Source: Nonomuraea spiralis (lineage in GTDB: Bacteria > Actinomycetota > Actinomycetes > Streptosporangiales > Streptosporangiaceae). Taken from it: a stretch of 64,000 nucleotides of DNA. The stretch is taken from assembly GCF_014648435.1 (NCBI RefSeq), contig NZ_BMRC01000009.1:310001-374000 (forward strand), given 5' to 3'. The position numbers were made by a program, and so were the translations under genes. The notes beneath the pieces were generated by a model. It saw nothing but the letters and a program-made list of their open reading frames with translations, was not told the origin of the DNA and searched no databases. This document shows, piece by piece, positions 27,559 through 35,356 of the stretch (within the stretch, counting starts at the first letter, position 1; every line of letters begins with the position of its first letter).

Positions 27559-27612
27559 ACCCAACCCTCATCCCTCGAAACGCAGGTTCTCCAGGTCCTC
27601 GGGTCTCCGGGT

Positions 27613-27676
27613 GGCCGAGCGTCTGAGGGGCCGAGCGTCTGAGGGGCCGAGCGTCTGAGGGGCCGAGCGTCTGAGG
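27613..27676. repeat. 16-bp perfect tandem repeat, four units
   Basis: Four exact copies of GGCCGAGCGTCTGAGG starting at 27613, 27629, 27645 and 27661, followed by degenerate echoes such as GGGCGTCCGGGGG. It lies in the 339-base gap between the VOC gene and the DUF35 gene, where no gene is seen apart from the operator at 27862. Confidence 0.9.
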
Positions 27677-27861
27677 GTATTGGGCGTCCGGGGGCTCCGG
27701 GCGCCTGAGGGGTACCGAGCGTCCGGGGTCGATGGCCGAGGCTCCGGGCCGCAGGTCGCCGCGGCCTCTTGGGGTGTTCCCGATGGGCGGCCGTCCGGAG
27801 TTCCGGGGTGTGGTGACCGGTGGACTTGATGGATGGGGGTTTCCTGGGGGTGAATGGGACT

Positions 27862-27878
27862 CTAGAGTTACGTTCTAG
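27862..27878. promoter_or_regulatory. CTAGAAT-type operator C (DUF35-thiolase operon)
   Basis: CTAGAGTTACGTTCTAG, 20 bases before the DUF35 start at 27898. Same 17-bp length and outer CTAG boxes as the other sites. Confidence 0.7.
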
Positions 27879-27897
27879 AAAAGGAATGGGGAGGCTG

Positions 27898-28305
27898 ATG
27901 AAGCCGGTACCGAAGCCCACGCCTGAGACCCAGCCGTTCTGGGACGGCACCGCCGCGGGAGAGCTCAGGATCCAGCGCTGCCGGACGTGTGAGCGGCACT
28001 ACTTCTACCCCCGCCCGAGCTGCCCCCGCTGCGGCGGCGACGACGTGGAGTGGGTACGTGCGACGGGCCGCGCGACCCTGTACTCGTACGTGATCAACCA
28101 CCGGCCCGCGCCCGGTTTCGAGGCTGAGGGGCCCTATGCCATCGCCGTCGTGGAGCTGGAGGAGGGCGTGCGGATGATGACGAACATCGTGGGCGTGCCC
28201 AACACCCCCGAGGCCCTGCTCCTGGATATGGAGCTGCGGGTGGTGTTCGAGCGGCGCGGCGAGGTGCACGTACCGCTGTTCGAGCCCGCGGGAGCCGGGC
28301 GATGA
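27898..28305 (+). CDS. DUF35 Zn-ribbon/OB-fold protein, partner of thiolase-like enzyme
   Basis: 135 residues. The start at ATG 27898 is favoured by GGGGAGG just upstream over ATG 27886. After a short helical lead the rubredoxin-like zinc site appears: C-x2-C in RCRTCERHYF and C-x2-C in SCPRCGGDD, followed by an OB fold (GRATLYSYVINHRPAPGF, YAIAVVELEEGVRMMTNIVG). DUF35 proteins bind thiolase-like partners, for example the ChsH2 C-terminal part with aldolase Ltp2 in steroid side-chain breakdown. Its stop overlaps the ATG of the thiolase-like gene. Confidence 0.85.
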   Translation: MKPVPKPTPETQPFWDGTAAGELRIQRCRTCERHYFYPRPSCPRCGGDDVEWVRATGRATLYSYVINHRPAPGFEAEGPYAIAVVELEEGVRMMTNIVGVPNTPEALLLDMELRVVFERRGEVHVPLFEPAGAGR

Positions 28306-29429
28306 ACATCGTGATCGCCGGCGCGGCCGAGACCGACGAGATCGGCCGCCTGCCGGACCGCTCCACCGTGCAGCTCCACCTGGAGGCCGCGCGCAACGCC
28401 CTCGCCGACGCGGGCATGACCAAGCACGACATCGACGGCATCGCCACGGTCGGCACGCCCGGCCCGATCCACATCGCCCACGCCCTGGGCATCACGCCCT
28501 CCTGGCTCGACGGCACCGGGGTGGGCGGGTCGTCGTTCCTGTTCCACGTACGGCACGCGGCCGCCGCCGTCCGGGCGGGTCTGTGCCGTACCGTGCTGAT
28601 CACCCACGGCGAGTCGGGGCGGTCGCGCGTCGGCGCGGGCCGCTGGGGGCTGGGCGCGGACTCGCTGCTCGGGCAGTTCGAGTTGCCGTACGGGGTGGCC
28701 GGGCCGCCGACGTCGTTCACGATCACGGCCCTGCGTCACATGAAGGAGACCGGCCTCACTCACGAGCAACTGGCCGAGGTGGCGGTGGCGCAGCGCCGCT
28801 GGTCGCACCGGAACCCCAGGGCGATGTACCGCGACCTGCTCACGGTCGAGGACGTGCTCGCGTCGAAACTCGTCGCCTACCCCTTCCACCTGCTGGAATG
28901 CTGCCTGGTGACGGACGGCGGCGGCGCGCTGATCGTCACCTCGGAGGAGCTGTCGCGCCGCTCGCCGGTGTACGTGCTGGGCTCCGGCGAGGCCATGGAC
29001 GCCCCGATGATCTCGCAGATGGAGGATTTCACCACCTCCAAGGGCTTCCGCCTGTCCGGCGAGGCCGCCTTCGCCGAGGCCAAGATCTCGCACGAGGACG
29101 TCGACCACCTGATGGTGTACGACGCCTTCGCCCACGTGCCCATCTACGGGCTGGAGGACCTGGGGTTCGTCGGCCGGGGCGAGGCGGGCGCGTTCATCGC
29201 CGAGGGGCACACCTCGCCCGGCGGCCGGCTGCCGATGAACACCAACGGCGGCGGCCTGTCCTACACCCACACCGGCATGTACGGCATGTTCGCCATCCAG
29301 GAGTCGGTGCGCCAGCTCCGCGGGGAGGCGGCGGCCCAGGTGCCGGACGTGGAGGTGAGCGTGGTGCTGGGCAACGGCGGCATGTTCGCCTCCGCCGCCA
29401 CGCTCGTCCTGGCCTCCCGGTTGCCGTAG
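28302..29429 (+). CDS. thiolase-superfamily lipid-transfer protein, probable acyl-CoA retro-aldolase
   Basis: 375 residues, ATGA-coupled to the DUF35 gene. The thiolase fold is clear, yet the position of the thiolase nucleophilic Cys carries Ser (GTGVGGSSFLFHVRHA). The C-terminal signature NTNGGGLSYTHTGMYGMF and VYDAFAHVPIYGLEDLGF resemble Ltp2-type aldolases, where Tyr residues in these segments do the chemistry. Loss of the Cys argues against thiolysis and for C-C cleavage of a beta-hydroxyacyl-CoA. Works with the DUF35 partner in the cytoplasm. The acyl substrate is not known. Confidence 0.8.
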   Translation: MNIVIAGAAETDEIGRLPDRSTVQLHLEAARNALADAGMTKHDIDGIATVGTPGPIHIAHALGITPSWLDGTGVGGSSFLFHVRHAAAAVRAGLCRTVLITHGESGRSRVGAGRWGLGADSLLGQFELPYGVAGPPTSFTITALRHMKETGLTHEQLAEVAVAQRRWSHRNPRAMYRDLLTVEDVLASKLVAYPFHLLECCLVTDGGGALIVTSEELSRRSPVYVLGSGEAMDAPMISQMEDFTTSKGFRLSGEAAFAEAKISHEDVDHLMVYDAFAHVPIYGLEDLGFVGRGEAGAFIAEGHTSPGGRLPMNTNGGGLSYTHTGMYGMFAIQESVRQLRGEAAAQVPDVEVSVVLGNGGMFASAATLVLASRLP

Positions 29430-29493
29430 CGGCCGGCGGCGACCCGCGGAGGTTTCCCGTTCGCACTCCGGGCAGGCGAGCCCGGACGGCTGG

Positions 29494-29520
29494 TGGAACG
29501 GGATGGAACGGAATGGAACG
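29494..29520. repeat. three TGGAACG repeats at 10-bp spacing
   Basis: TGGAACG occurs three times ending at 29500, 29510 and 29520, so all copies face the same side of the helix. They lie about 45 bases before the DUF4242 start. Possible activator binding region. Confidence 0.5.
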
Positions 29521-29563
29521 CCTCTCCATCGGAACCGAAACACCATGAGGAGAGGAGACGGCG

Positions 29564-29815
29564 ATGCCGAAGTTCATGGACGTGCACAGTGGTTTCGTCG
29601 GTGTCACCGAGGAGCAGTTGCGTGAGGCGCACGAGCGTGATCTCGCGGTCGAGGGCGCCGAAGGGGTGCATTTCGAGCGGGCCTGGCTCGATCCGGACTC
29701 GGGCAAGGTGTTCTGCCTGTCCTCGGGGCCGTCGAAGGAGGCGGTGATGCGGGTGCACGAGAAGGCCGGTCACCCCACGACGGAGGTCTACGAGCTGCCG
29801 ATCGAGGTCGAGTAG
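29564..29815 (+). CDS. DUF4242 (SCO4226-like, metal-binding) small protein
   Basis: 83 residues, start MPKFMDVHSGFVGVTEEQLR, with GAGGAGAGGAG before the ATG. The short ferredoxin-like alpha/beta fold with HFERAWLDPDSGKVFCLSSG matches DUF4242; its Streptomyces member SCO4226 binds nickel. The His in DVHSG and Cys in VFCLSSG are candidate ligands. Three 10-bp-spaced TGGAACG repeats (29494-29520) lie just upstream and could be a binding site. Role unknown. Confidence 0.75.
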   Translation: MPKFMDVHSGFVGVTEEQLREAHERDLAVEGAEGVHFERAWLDPDSGKVFCLSSGPSKEAVMRVHEKAGHPTTEVYELPIEVE

Positions 29816-29987
29816 CCCTTGAGGTGACGTCCTGACCCGGGGGCGGCGCCCGCGCGGCTGCGGACGCGGGCGCCGTCCCCGAGGCGCCCCGGGCCTCGAC
29901 GACCCGGTGCCGGGGCGCCGCCAAAGGTTGTCCAGGTGGGCGCGTCGGGGGAGCCGGCGTGGGTGGGGGGCGTACTAGATTTGCCGG

Positions 29988-30467
29988 GTGAGAGCGGGGG
30001 CCGCGCAGTGGCTGGGGCGGTTCGTCAACGGCGAGGCCGTCTACGGGACCATTCTGACGGCCGGGGTCGTGGCCGGGCTCTCGCACTTCATCGACGACGC
30101 TTCTGAGCTGCTGCTGACCTCGATCGGCACGGTGATCGTGTTCTGGATCGCGCACGCCTTCGCGGAGATCGTCGGAGACCGGTCGCCGGACGTGCGCCGG
30201 GCGGTGAAGGGCGCGGTGACGCGGTCCACGGGCATGTTGTGGGGGCTGGTCCCGCTTACGGTGATCCTGTGCCTGGCGATGACGGGCGTGATGTCGCTGG
30301 ACGTGTCGGTGAACGTGGAGATCGGGGTATCGATCGTCCTGCTCACCGTGCTCGGCTTCTTCGCGGCGGTGCCGAAGACGGACCGGCTCTGGATCCGGTT
30401 GCTGTGCGGAGCCGGGGCGGGTGCTCTGGGGGCCGTGATGATCGTGCTCAAGGAGTTCGTGCACTGA
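29988..30467 (+). CDS. small integral membrane protein
   Basis: 159 residues from GTG 29988. Hydrophobic helices near residues 20-38, 42-62, 84-105, 108-128 and 138-158 suggest four to five membrane passes (GTILTAGVVAGLSHFI, LWGLVPLTVILCLAMTGVMS). A charged loop GDRSPDVRRAVKGAVTRST lies between. No family motif recognised. It lies alone between the DUF4242 gene and the convergent CoA-ligase gene. Confidence 0.7.
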   Translation: MRAGAAQWLGRFVNGEAVYGTILTAGVVAGLSHFIDDASELLLTSIGTVIVFWIAHAFAEIVGDRSPDVRRAVKGAVTRSTGMLWGLVPLTVILCLAMTGVMSLDVSVNVEIGVSIVLLTVLGFFAAVPKTDRLWIRLLCGAGAGALGAVMIVLKEFVH

Positions 30468-30517
30468 ACGGCGGGTCTCATACCAGGGCGGTTCGGGTGA
30501 TCAAGGGGTACAGGCGG

Positions 30518-32668
30518 TCAGCGCGTCCAGGTGATCAGGGCGTCCAGGGCCTCGATGTGGGAGCCGGTGACCAGCAGTGGGTTGACCTCCAGGGACTCCA
30601 GGTTGTCGCCCAGGCTCTCCGCGAAGGCGGCGATCCCGGTCACCACGTCGGCCACCGCGTCCAGGTCCGCGGGCTGGGTGCCCCTGGCGCCGTTCAGCAG
30701 GGCCGCGCCGCGCAGTTCGGACAGCGCCCGGCGGACCTCGGCGGCGTCCACCGGCAGCACGCGCAGAGCCGCGTCGCGCAGGACCTCCACCCAGACGCCG
30801 CCGAGCCCGACGGCCAGGGTGAGCCCCCAGGCCGGGTCGCGTACCACGCCGACGAGCAGTTCGATCCCGCCGTGGCGTTGCGGCTGGATCAGGGCGCCGG
30901 CGTCGGGGGCGTGCGCCCGCGCCGCGGCGACCACCTCCCGGTAGGCCCGCCGTACCTCCTCGGGGCCGGACAACCCGAGCCGCACCCCGCCGATGTCGCT
31001 CTTGTGCCCGAGCCCTTCGGCGGAGGCCTTGAGCACCACCGGATAGCCGAAGCGCTCGGCCGCGGCCACGGCCGCCGCCTCGTCCGCGGCCGTCTCGGAC
31101 GGCACCACGGGCAGCCCGGCGGCGGCGAGCAGAGCGGCGGCGCGCCGCTCGGCCCACACACCGCGCGCACCTTCGGGCGCTCCGGCCCACGCGCCACGCG
31201 CCACCCCGGGCGCGCCGGTGCCCTCGGCCCACACACCCCGCGCCGTCCCGGGCGCGGCGGGGGCCGCGGTCGCGGCCCGGCGGTGGGCCTCGGACCAGCG
31301 CACCGCCGCGCCGATGGCGGTCAGGCCGTGCTCGATCCCGCCCGCCACGTACGGGAAGCCGGTCTCCCGCTGCACCCGCCGCCCGAACTCCGTGACGTCG
31401 GTCAGTACGTTGCTCACCACCACGACCGGCACCGGTGACTCGGCGATGCGCCGGCTGCTGGCCCGGTACATGGCCAGGACGGGCGCCGGGTCGGGCGGCG
31501 CGGCCCTGGGCGGCTCCGACAGGAGCATGACCAGGTCGATGCCGGGATCGGCGGTCACCGCCTCCAGGGCCCGGCCGAGCAGGGTGCGGTCGACGAGGAC
31601 GTAGCCGGTGACGTCGAGCGGGTTCTGCACGGTCCCGAACGACGGCACGATCGCGGCCAGGCGTTCGACCGTGGCGGGCGCGAACGGCGGCAGCTCCAGG
31701 CCCTCGTCCTCGGCGCGGTCGGCGATGATCTCTGAGGCCCCGCCGGACGGGGTGACCACGCCCACACGACGGCCGGGCAGCGGCCCGGTGGCGGCCAGCA
31801 GCCCCGACGTGATGATCAGGTCCTCCAGCGAGCGCACCCTGATCACGCCGAGCTGGCGCATCGCCGCGTCGATGACGTCGTCGTCGCCCACCAGCGCGCC
31901 CGTGTGGGCCTGCGCGGTGTGCGAGGCCAGCCTGCTGCGGCCGATCTTGAGTGCCACGATCGGCTTGCCCGCGGCCAGCGCCCGGCGCGCGACCCGGGAG
32001 AACTCGGCCGGGTTCCTGACGGTCTCCAGGAACAGCGCGATGACCCTGGTCGCCGGGTCGTCCACGAGGTGGTCGACGACGTCGGTGACCGTGACGACCG
32101 ACTCGTTGCCCATCGAGGTCAGCAGGCTGACGCCGACGTTGCGGGCCTGGGCGAAGGCCAGCACCGAGCTGGCCAGCGCGCCGCTCTGCAGCACCACGCC
32201 GACCGAACCGCGCAGCAGCGGCTCGGGGATGGGCAGCCCGTACGGGGTCACGCCGGCGGCGGCGTTGATGTAGCCGTTGCCGTTCGGCCCGAGGATCGTC
32301 AGGCCGTTCTCGCGGGCGAAGGCGGCGATCTCCGACTCCAGCCGCGCGCCCTCCTCGCCCGCCTCCCCGAACCCCGCCGTGAGGATCACGTAACAGCGGA
32401 TCCCGAGCTTGGCTCCCTCCTTCAGCACGCCGAGCACGGCCGCCGTCGGCACCATGACGTAGGCCAGGTCGACCGGGGAGGGGATCTCGCCCAGGCTGCG
32501 GACGGCGGGGGAGCCGTGCACGACCCCGCCCCTGGGGTTGACCAGGTGGACGGGCCCGGAGAAGCCGTGGGTACGCAGGTTCAGCAGCGTGCTGACCGAC
32601 CAGCCCGACTTGTCCGTGGCCCCCACCAGGGCGATCGAGCGCGGGTTGAACAGTGCCTCGACCGACAT
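30518..32668 (-). CDS. acetate-CoA-ligase-family (ADP-forming type) acyl-CoA synthetase, alpha-beta fusion
   Basis: 716 residues. The N-terminal part has a CoA-binding Rossmann domain (FNPRSIALVGATDKSGWSVS) and a succinyl-CoA-synthetase-like domain with the phosphohistidine loop TAQAHTGALVGDD near residue 255. The C-terminal ATP-grasp part (about 505-716) contains AERFGYPVVLKASAEGLGHK and SLEVNPLLV. Between them a 45-residue Ala/Gly hinge repeats ARGVWAE / ARGAWAG three times. It activates an acid to its CoA thioester with ATP. It follows the acyl-CoA dehydrogenase gene by 3 bases in one operon under operator D1. Confidence 0.85.
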   Translation of the reverse strand: MSVEALFNPRSIALVGATDKSGWSVSTLLNLRTHGFSGPVHLVNPRGGVVHGSPAVRSLGEIPSPVDLAYVMVPTAAVLGVLKEGAKLGIRCYVILTAGFGEAGEEGARLESEIAAFARENGLTILGPNGNGYINAAAGVTPYGLPIPEPLLRGSVGVVLQSGALASSVLAFAQARNVGVSLLTSMGNESVVTVTDVVDHLVDDPATRVIALFLETVRNPAEFSRVARRALAAGKPIVALKIGRSRLASHTAQAHTGALVGDDDVIDAAMRQLGVIRVRSLEDLIITSGLLAATGPLPGRRVGVVTPSGGASEIIADRAEDEGLELPPFAPATVERLAAIVPSFGTVQNPLDVTGYVLVDRTLLGRALEAVTADPGIDLVMLLSEPPRAAPPDPAPVLAMYRASSRRIAESPVPVVVVSNVLTDVTEFGRRVQRETGFPYVAGGIEHGLTAIGAAVRWSEAHRRAATAAPAAPGTARGVWAEGTGAPGVARGAWAGAPEGARGVWAERRAAALLAAAGLPVVPSETAADEAAAVAAAERFGYPVVLKASAEGLGHKSDIGGVRLGLSGPEEVRRAYREVVAAARAHAPDAGALIQPQRHGGIELLVGVVRDPAWGLTLAVGLGGVWVEVLRDAALRVLPVDAAEVRRALSELRGAALLNGARGTQPADLDAVADVVTGIAAFAESLGDNLESLEVNPLLVTGSHIEALDALITWTR

Positions 32669-32671
32669 GGA

Positions 32672-33826
32672 TCACTCTCCGATCAGGCCGAGCCTGGCGT
32701 GGCCCTTGATGAGGTTGCGGGCGATCGTACGGCGCTGGATCTCGTCGGTGCCCTCGAAGATGCGCAGCAGGCGCAGCTCCCGGTACCACCGCTCGACCGG
32801 CAGCTCCTTGGTGTAGCCCATGCCGCCGTGGATCTGCAGCACCCGGTCCACGACCTGGTTGGCCATGAGGGCCCCGTTGAGCTTGGCGATGGAGGCGGCG
32901 TGCCGGGCGTCCATGCCCTGCTGCACCTGCCAGGCCGCGTACAGCGTGAGCCACTTGGCCGCCTCGATCTCCACCTGGGAGTCGGCGATCATCCACTGGA
33001 TGGCCTGGTACTCCGAGATCGTCCGGCCCATCGACTTGCGCATCTTGGCGTAGTCGATCGCCATCTGGAGCATGCGCTCGGCGGAGCCGATGGCGCGGGC
33101 CGGGATCATGTAACGGCCCTGCCCGATCCACTGCATGGCAAGCTCGAAACCCTTGCCGAGCTCGCCCAGGATGTTCTCCTCCGGCACCCGTACGTCCTCG
33201 AACACCAGCGCCGCCGGACCCCACTCGCCCATGGTCGGGATCGGCTCGGACTTCCAGCCCATGTCCCGGTCGACCAGGAAGCAGGTCACGCCGTGGCCCT
33301 CGGCGACCGCGAAGACCATGACGAAGTCGGCCTCGCTGCCGCCGGTGATGAACGTCTTCTCGCCGTTGATCACCCACTCGGCGCCGTCGCGGGTGGCGCG
33401 GGCGCGGATGTTGCGGGCGTCGGAGCCGGCGCCCGGCTCGGTGATCGCGAAGCAGGAACGCCGTTCGCCCTCGATGGTGGGGATCAGGTAGCGGCGCTTC
33501 TGCTCGTCGGTGCCCGCGTACAGGATGTTGTCGGCGCTGCCGCCGAACGAGAACGGCACGAACGTACGGCCCATCTCCATGGCGATGATCGCGGACATGA
33601 TCGGGCCGAGGGCGGCGCCGCCGTATTCCTCGGGGGTGTTGATGCCCCAGAATCCGGACTTCCTGGCCTTGGCGCGCAGATCGCGTACGACCTCGGCGTC
33701 GAGCCCCGGACGCCCTTCGCGCTCGTTGCGCAGCACCTCGGGCTCCAGCGGCATGATCTCTTTCTCGACGAAGGAACGCACGGTGTCGCGGATCTGCCGT
33801 TCCTCCGGGCTGAGCGAGAAGTCCAC
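32672..33826 (-). CDS. acyl-CoA dehydrogenase
   Basis: 384 residues, flavoenzyme that makes a trans-2-enoyl-CoA. N-terminal helical domain MDFSLSPEERQIRDTVRSFV; FAD-binding segment CFAITEPGAGSDARNIRARA; C-terminal motifs QIHGGMGYTKELPVERWYRE and RIFEGTDEIQRRTIARN, in which the Glu of FEGT is the usual catalytic base position. Start ATG 33826, 18 bases from operator D1. Cotranscribed with the CoA ligase downstream. Length is normal for the family. Chain or ring specificity cannot be told. Confidence 0.92.
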   Translation of the reverse strand: MDFSLSPEERQIRDTVRSFVEKEIMPLEPEVLRNEREGRPGLDAEVVRDLRAKARKSGFWGINTPEEYGGAALGPIMSAIIAMEMGRTFVPFSFGGSADNILYAGTDEQKRRYLIPTIEGERRSCFAITEPGAGSDARNIRARATRDGAEWVINGEKTFITGGSEADFVMVFAVAEGHGVTCFLVDRDMGWKSEPIPTMGEWGPAALVFEDVRVPEENILGELGKGFELAMQWIGQGRYMIPARAIGSAERMLQMAIDYAKMRKSMGRTISEYQAIQWMIADSQVEIEAAKWLTLYAAWQVQQGMDARHAASIAKLNGALMANQVVDRVLQIHGGMGYTKELPVERWYRELRLLRIFEGTDEIQRRTIARNLIKGHARLGLIGE

Positions 33827-33843
33827 GGCCGCCTCCTGAATTT

Positions 33844-33860
33844 CTAGAATCGTTCTCTAG
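33844..33860. promoter_or_regulatory. CTAGAAT-type operator D1 (acyl-CoA dehydrogenase operon)
   Basis: CTAGAATCGTTCTCTAG, 18 bases before the dehydrogenase start. A third in-phase box, GATTCTAAC, is centred a further 13 bp away at about 33871. Confidence 0.75.
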
Positions 33861-33890
33861 TAACAGATTCTAACTCCGGCAGCGACCTGT

Positions 33891-33907
33891 CAAGAATCTA
33901 ATTCTAG
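33891..33907. promoter_or_regulatory. CTAGAAT-type operator D2 (TetR gene)
   Basis: CAAGAATCTAATTCTAG, 16 bases before the TetR start; AGAAT-CTA-ATTCT is a perfect core. It also includes the 12-bp palindrome AATTCTAGAATT at 33900-33911. Supports autoregulation of the adjacent TetR gene. Confidence 0.75.
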
Positions 33908-33923
33908 AATTCGGCGGGATAGA

Positions 33924-34544
33924 ATGGCCGTCATGGCACGCAAGTCCTCATGGGAATGGAGCCGTACGGCTCAGACGCGCAAGAGCATGTTGCAGGCCGC
34001 CCGTGAGGTCTTCAGCGAGCACGGCTTCGCCGACTCCAACGTCTCGGAGGTGGTGGCCCGCGCCGGTTCCAGCGTCGGCAGCCTCTACCACCACTTCGGC
34101 GGCAAGACCGAGTTGTTCCTCGCCCTCTACGAGGACCACCAGGCGGCCCACGAGCAGGCGTCGGCCGCGAGCGTCGCCAAGGCCAAGAAGGCCGGCGTCA
34201 GCGACCCGGTCGAGCTGCTGATCGCCGGCGCCCGCGCCTACCTCGACGGCGCCTGGCACCGGCGCGACCTGGTCAGGCTCTTCATCGACGGCGACGGCCC
34301 GCCCGGCTTCGAGCTGATCCGCCGCACCCGCGGCCGCGAATGGGTACGCCAGAACGCCGTCCTGCTCGGCGCCGGGGGCGACCCGCTCGACCGGTTCACT
34401 GTGGCGGCGCTGACCAGCATCATCGGCGAGGCCGCCCGCGAGGTGGCCACCTCCGACACCGAGGAGGAGGCCAGGGAGATCATCGAGGCGGCGATGAAGC
34501 TCATCCACCGCCTCGACCCCCTCAGAGGGCTCAGCGACGACTGA
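33924..34544 (+). CDS. TetR-family regulator, likely controller of the CTAGAAT regulon
   Basis: 206 residues. HTH: SMLQAAREVFSEHGFADSNV, then SEVVARAGSSVGSLYHHFGG near residues 40-60. The C-terminal domain is long and helical (RRDLVRLFIDGDGPPGFELI), as in acyl-CoA-responsive TetR repressors. Start taken as ATG 33924; ATG 33933 is possible. It diverges from the acyl-CoA dehydrogenase operon with two operators between, and the same 17-bp motif appears at four more nearby promoters, so it most likely senses an acyl-CoA intermediate of this pathway. Convergent 14-base overlap with the hydratase gene. Confidence 0.88.
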   Translation: MAVMARKSSWEWSRTAQTRKSMLQAAREVFSEHGFADSNVSEVVARAGSSVGSLYHHFGGKTELFLALYEDHQAAHEQASAASVAKAKKAGVSDPVELLIAGARAYLDGAWHRRDLVRLFIDGDGPPGFELIRRTRGREWVRQNAVLLGAGGDPLDRFTVAALTSIIGEAAREVATSDTEEEAREIIEAAMKLIHRLDPLRGLSDD

Positions 34545-35355
34545 TCGTCGCCCGCCCGCGGTCGATCACCACCGTCCCGTCGTCCTTGGCGGTCCTGAAC
34601 AGCACGTCGTCGCCGTCCGTCCAGATGGAGACGGTCAGCGGCTCGCCGGGGAACACCGGGCTGCTGAACCGTCCCGACATCGCCCTGAACCGGGACGGGT
34701 CCGACCCGGCGAGCGTGTGCAGCAGCGCCCGCCCGGTCACGCCGTACGTGCACAGCCCGTGCAGGATCGGCCGGTCGAACCCGGCCCGCGCGGCGAACTC
34801 CGGATCGCTGTGCAGCGGGTTGCGGTCGCCGGACAGCCGGTAGATCAGCGCCTGGTCCGGCCGGGTCGGGTAGGTCACCTTGTGGTCGGGCGCCCGGTCC
34901 GGGACCGTCCACTCGTCGCGGGGGCCCCGGTCGCCGCCGAAGCCGCCCTCGCCCCGGATGAAGACCGAGCCGCGCGAGGCGATCACCAGCTCGCCGCTCG
35001 CCAGGTCCACGGCCCTGGCCTCGGTGGTCACCAGCGCGCCCGAGCCCTTGTCGTAGATGCCGGTCACCTTCGACACGGTCCGTACGCCGCCCGCGGCCGG
35101 CAGCTCCCGGTGCAGCTCGAAGCCCTGCTCGGCGTGGACCAGCAGGGCCGGGTCGAAGTCGCCGAGCCGCCGCCCCGGCGACTGCGCGGCCAGCACCGCG
35201 AACGTCGGCAACACCCGCTGCCCCTTCTCGGTGGCGAACTCCAGCTCCTCCAGGCCCGAGCCGACGCCGAGCGCGTACAACATGGTGTCCTCGGCGGTCC
35301 ACGTACGCTCGTGGGCCGGGCCCTCGACGCCGATCAGCGAATGGTCGAGCGGCAT
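34531..35355 (-). CDS. MaoC-family (R)-enoyl-CoA hydratase
   Basis: 274 residues, two hot-dog domains. The C-terminal one has the hydratase motif YRLSGDRNPLHSDPEFAARA with catalytic Asp and His, then GFDRPILHGLCTYGVTGRAL. The N-terminal domain is the inactive partner fold (SLIGVEGPAHERTWTAEDT). This layout matches peroxisomal hydratase-2-like enzymes that hydrate bulky enoyl-CoAs such as steroid side chains. The ATG at 35355 lies 1 base after the SDR stop, so the two are one operon. Confidence 0.88.
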   Translation of the reverse strand: MPLDHSLIGVEGPAHERTWTAEDTMLYALGVGSGLEELEFATEKGQRVLPTFAVLAAQSPGRRLGDFDPALLVHAEQGFELHRELPAAGGVRTVSKVTGIYDKGSGALVTTEARAVDLASGELVIASRGSVFIRGEGGFGGDRGPRDEWTVPDRAPDHKVTYPTRPDQALIYRLSGDRNPLHSDPEFAARAGFDRPILHGLCTYGVTGRALLHTLAGSDPSRFRAMSGRFSSPVFPGEPLTVSIWTDGDDVLFRTAKDDGTVVIDRGRATISRR

Positions 35356-35356
35356 G

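Noticed and set aside
31904..33847. 647-residue open frame opposite the CoA ligase and dehydrogenase
   Set aside because: Antisense of two clear enzymes with intact motifs; composition typical of shadow frames.
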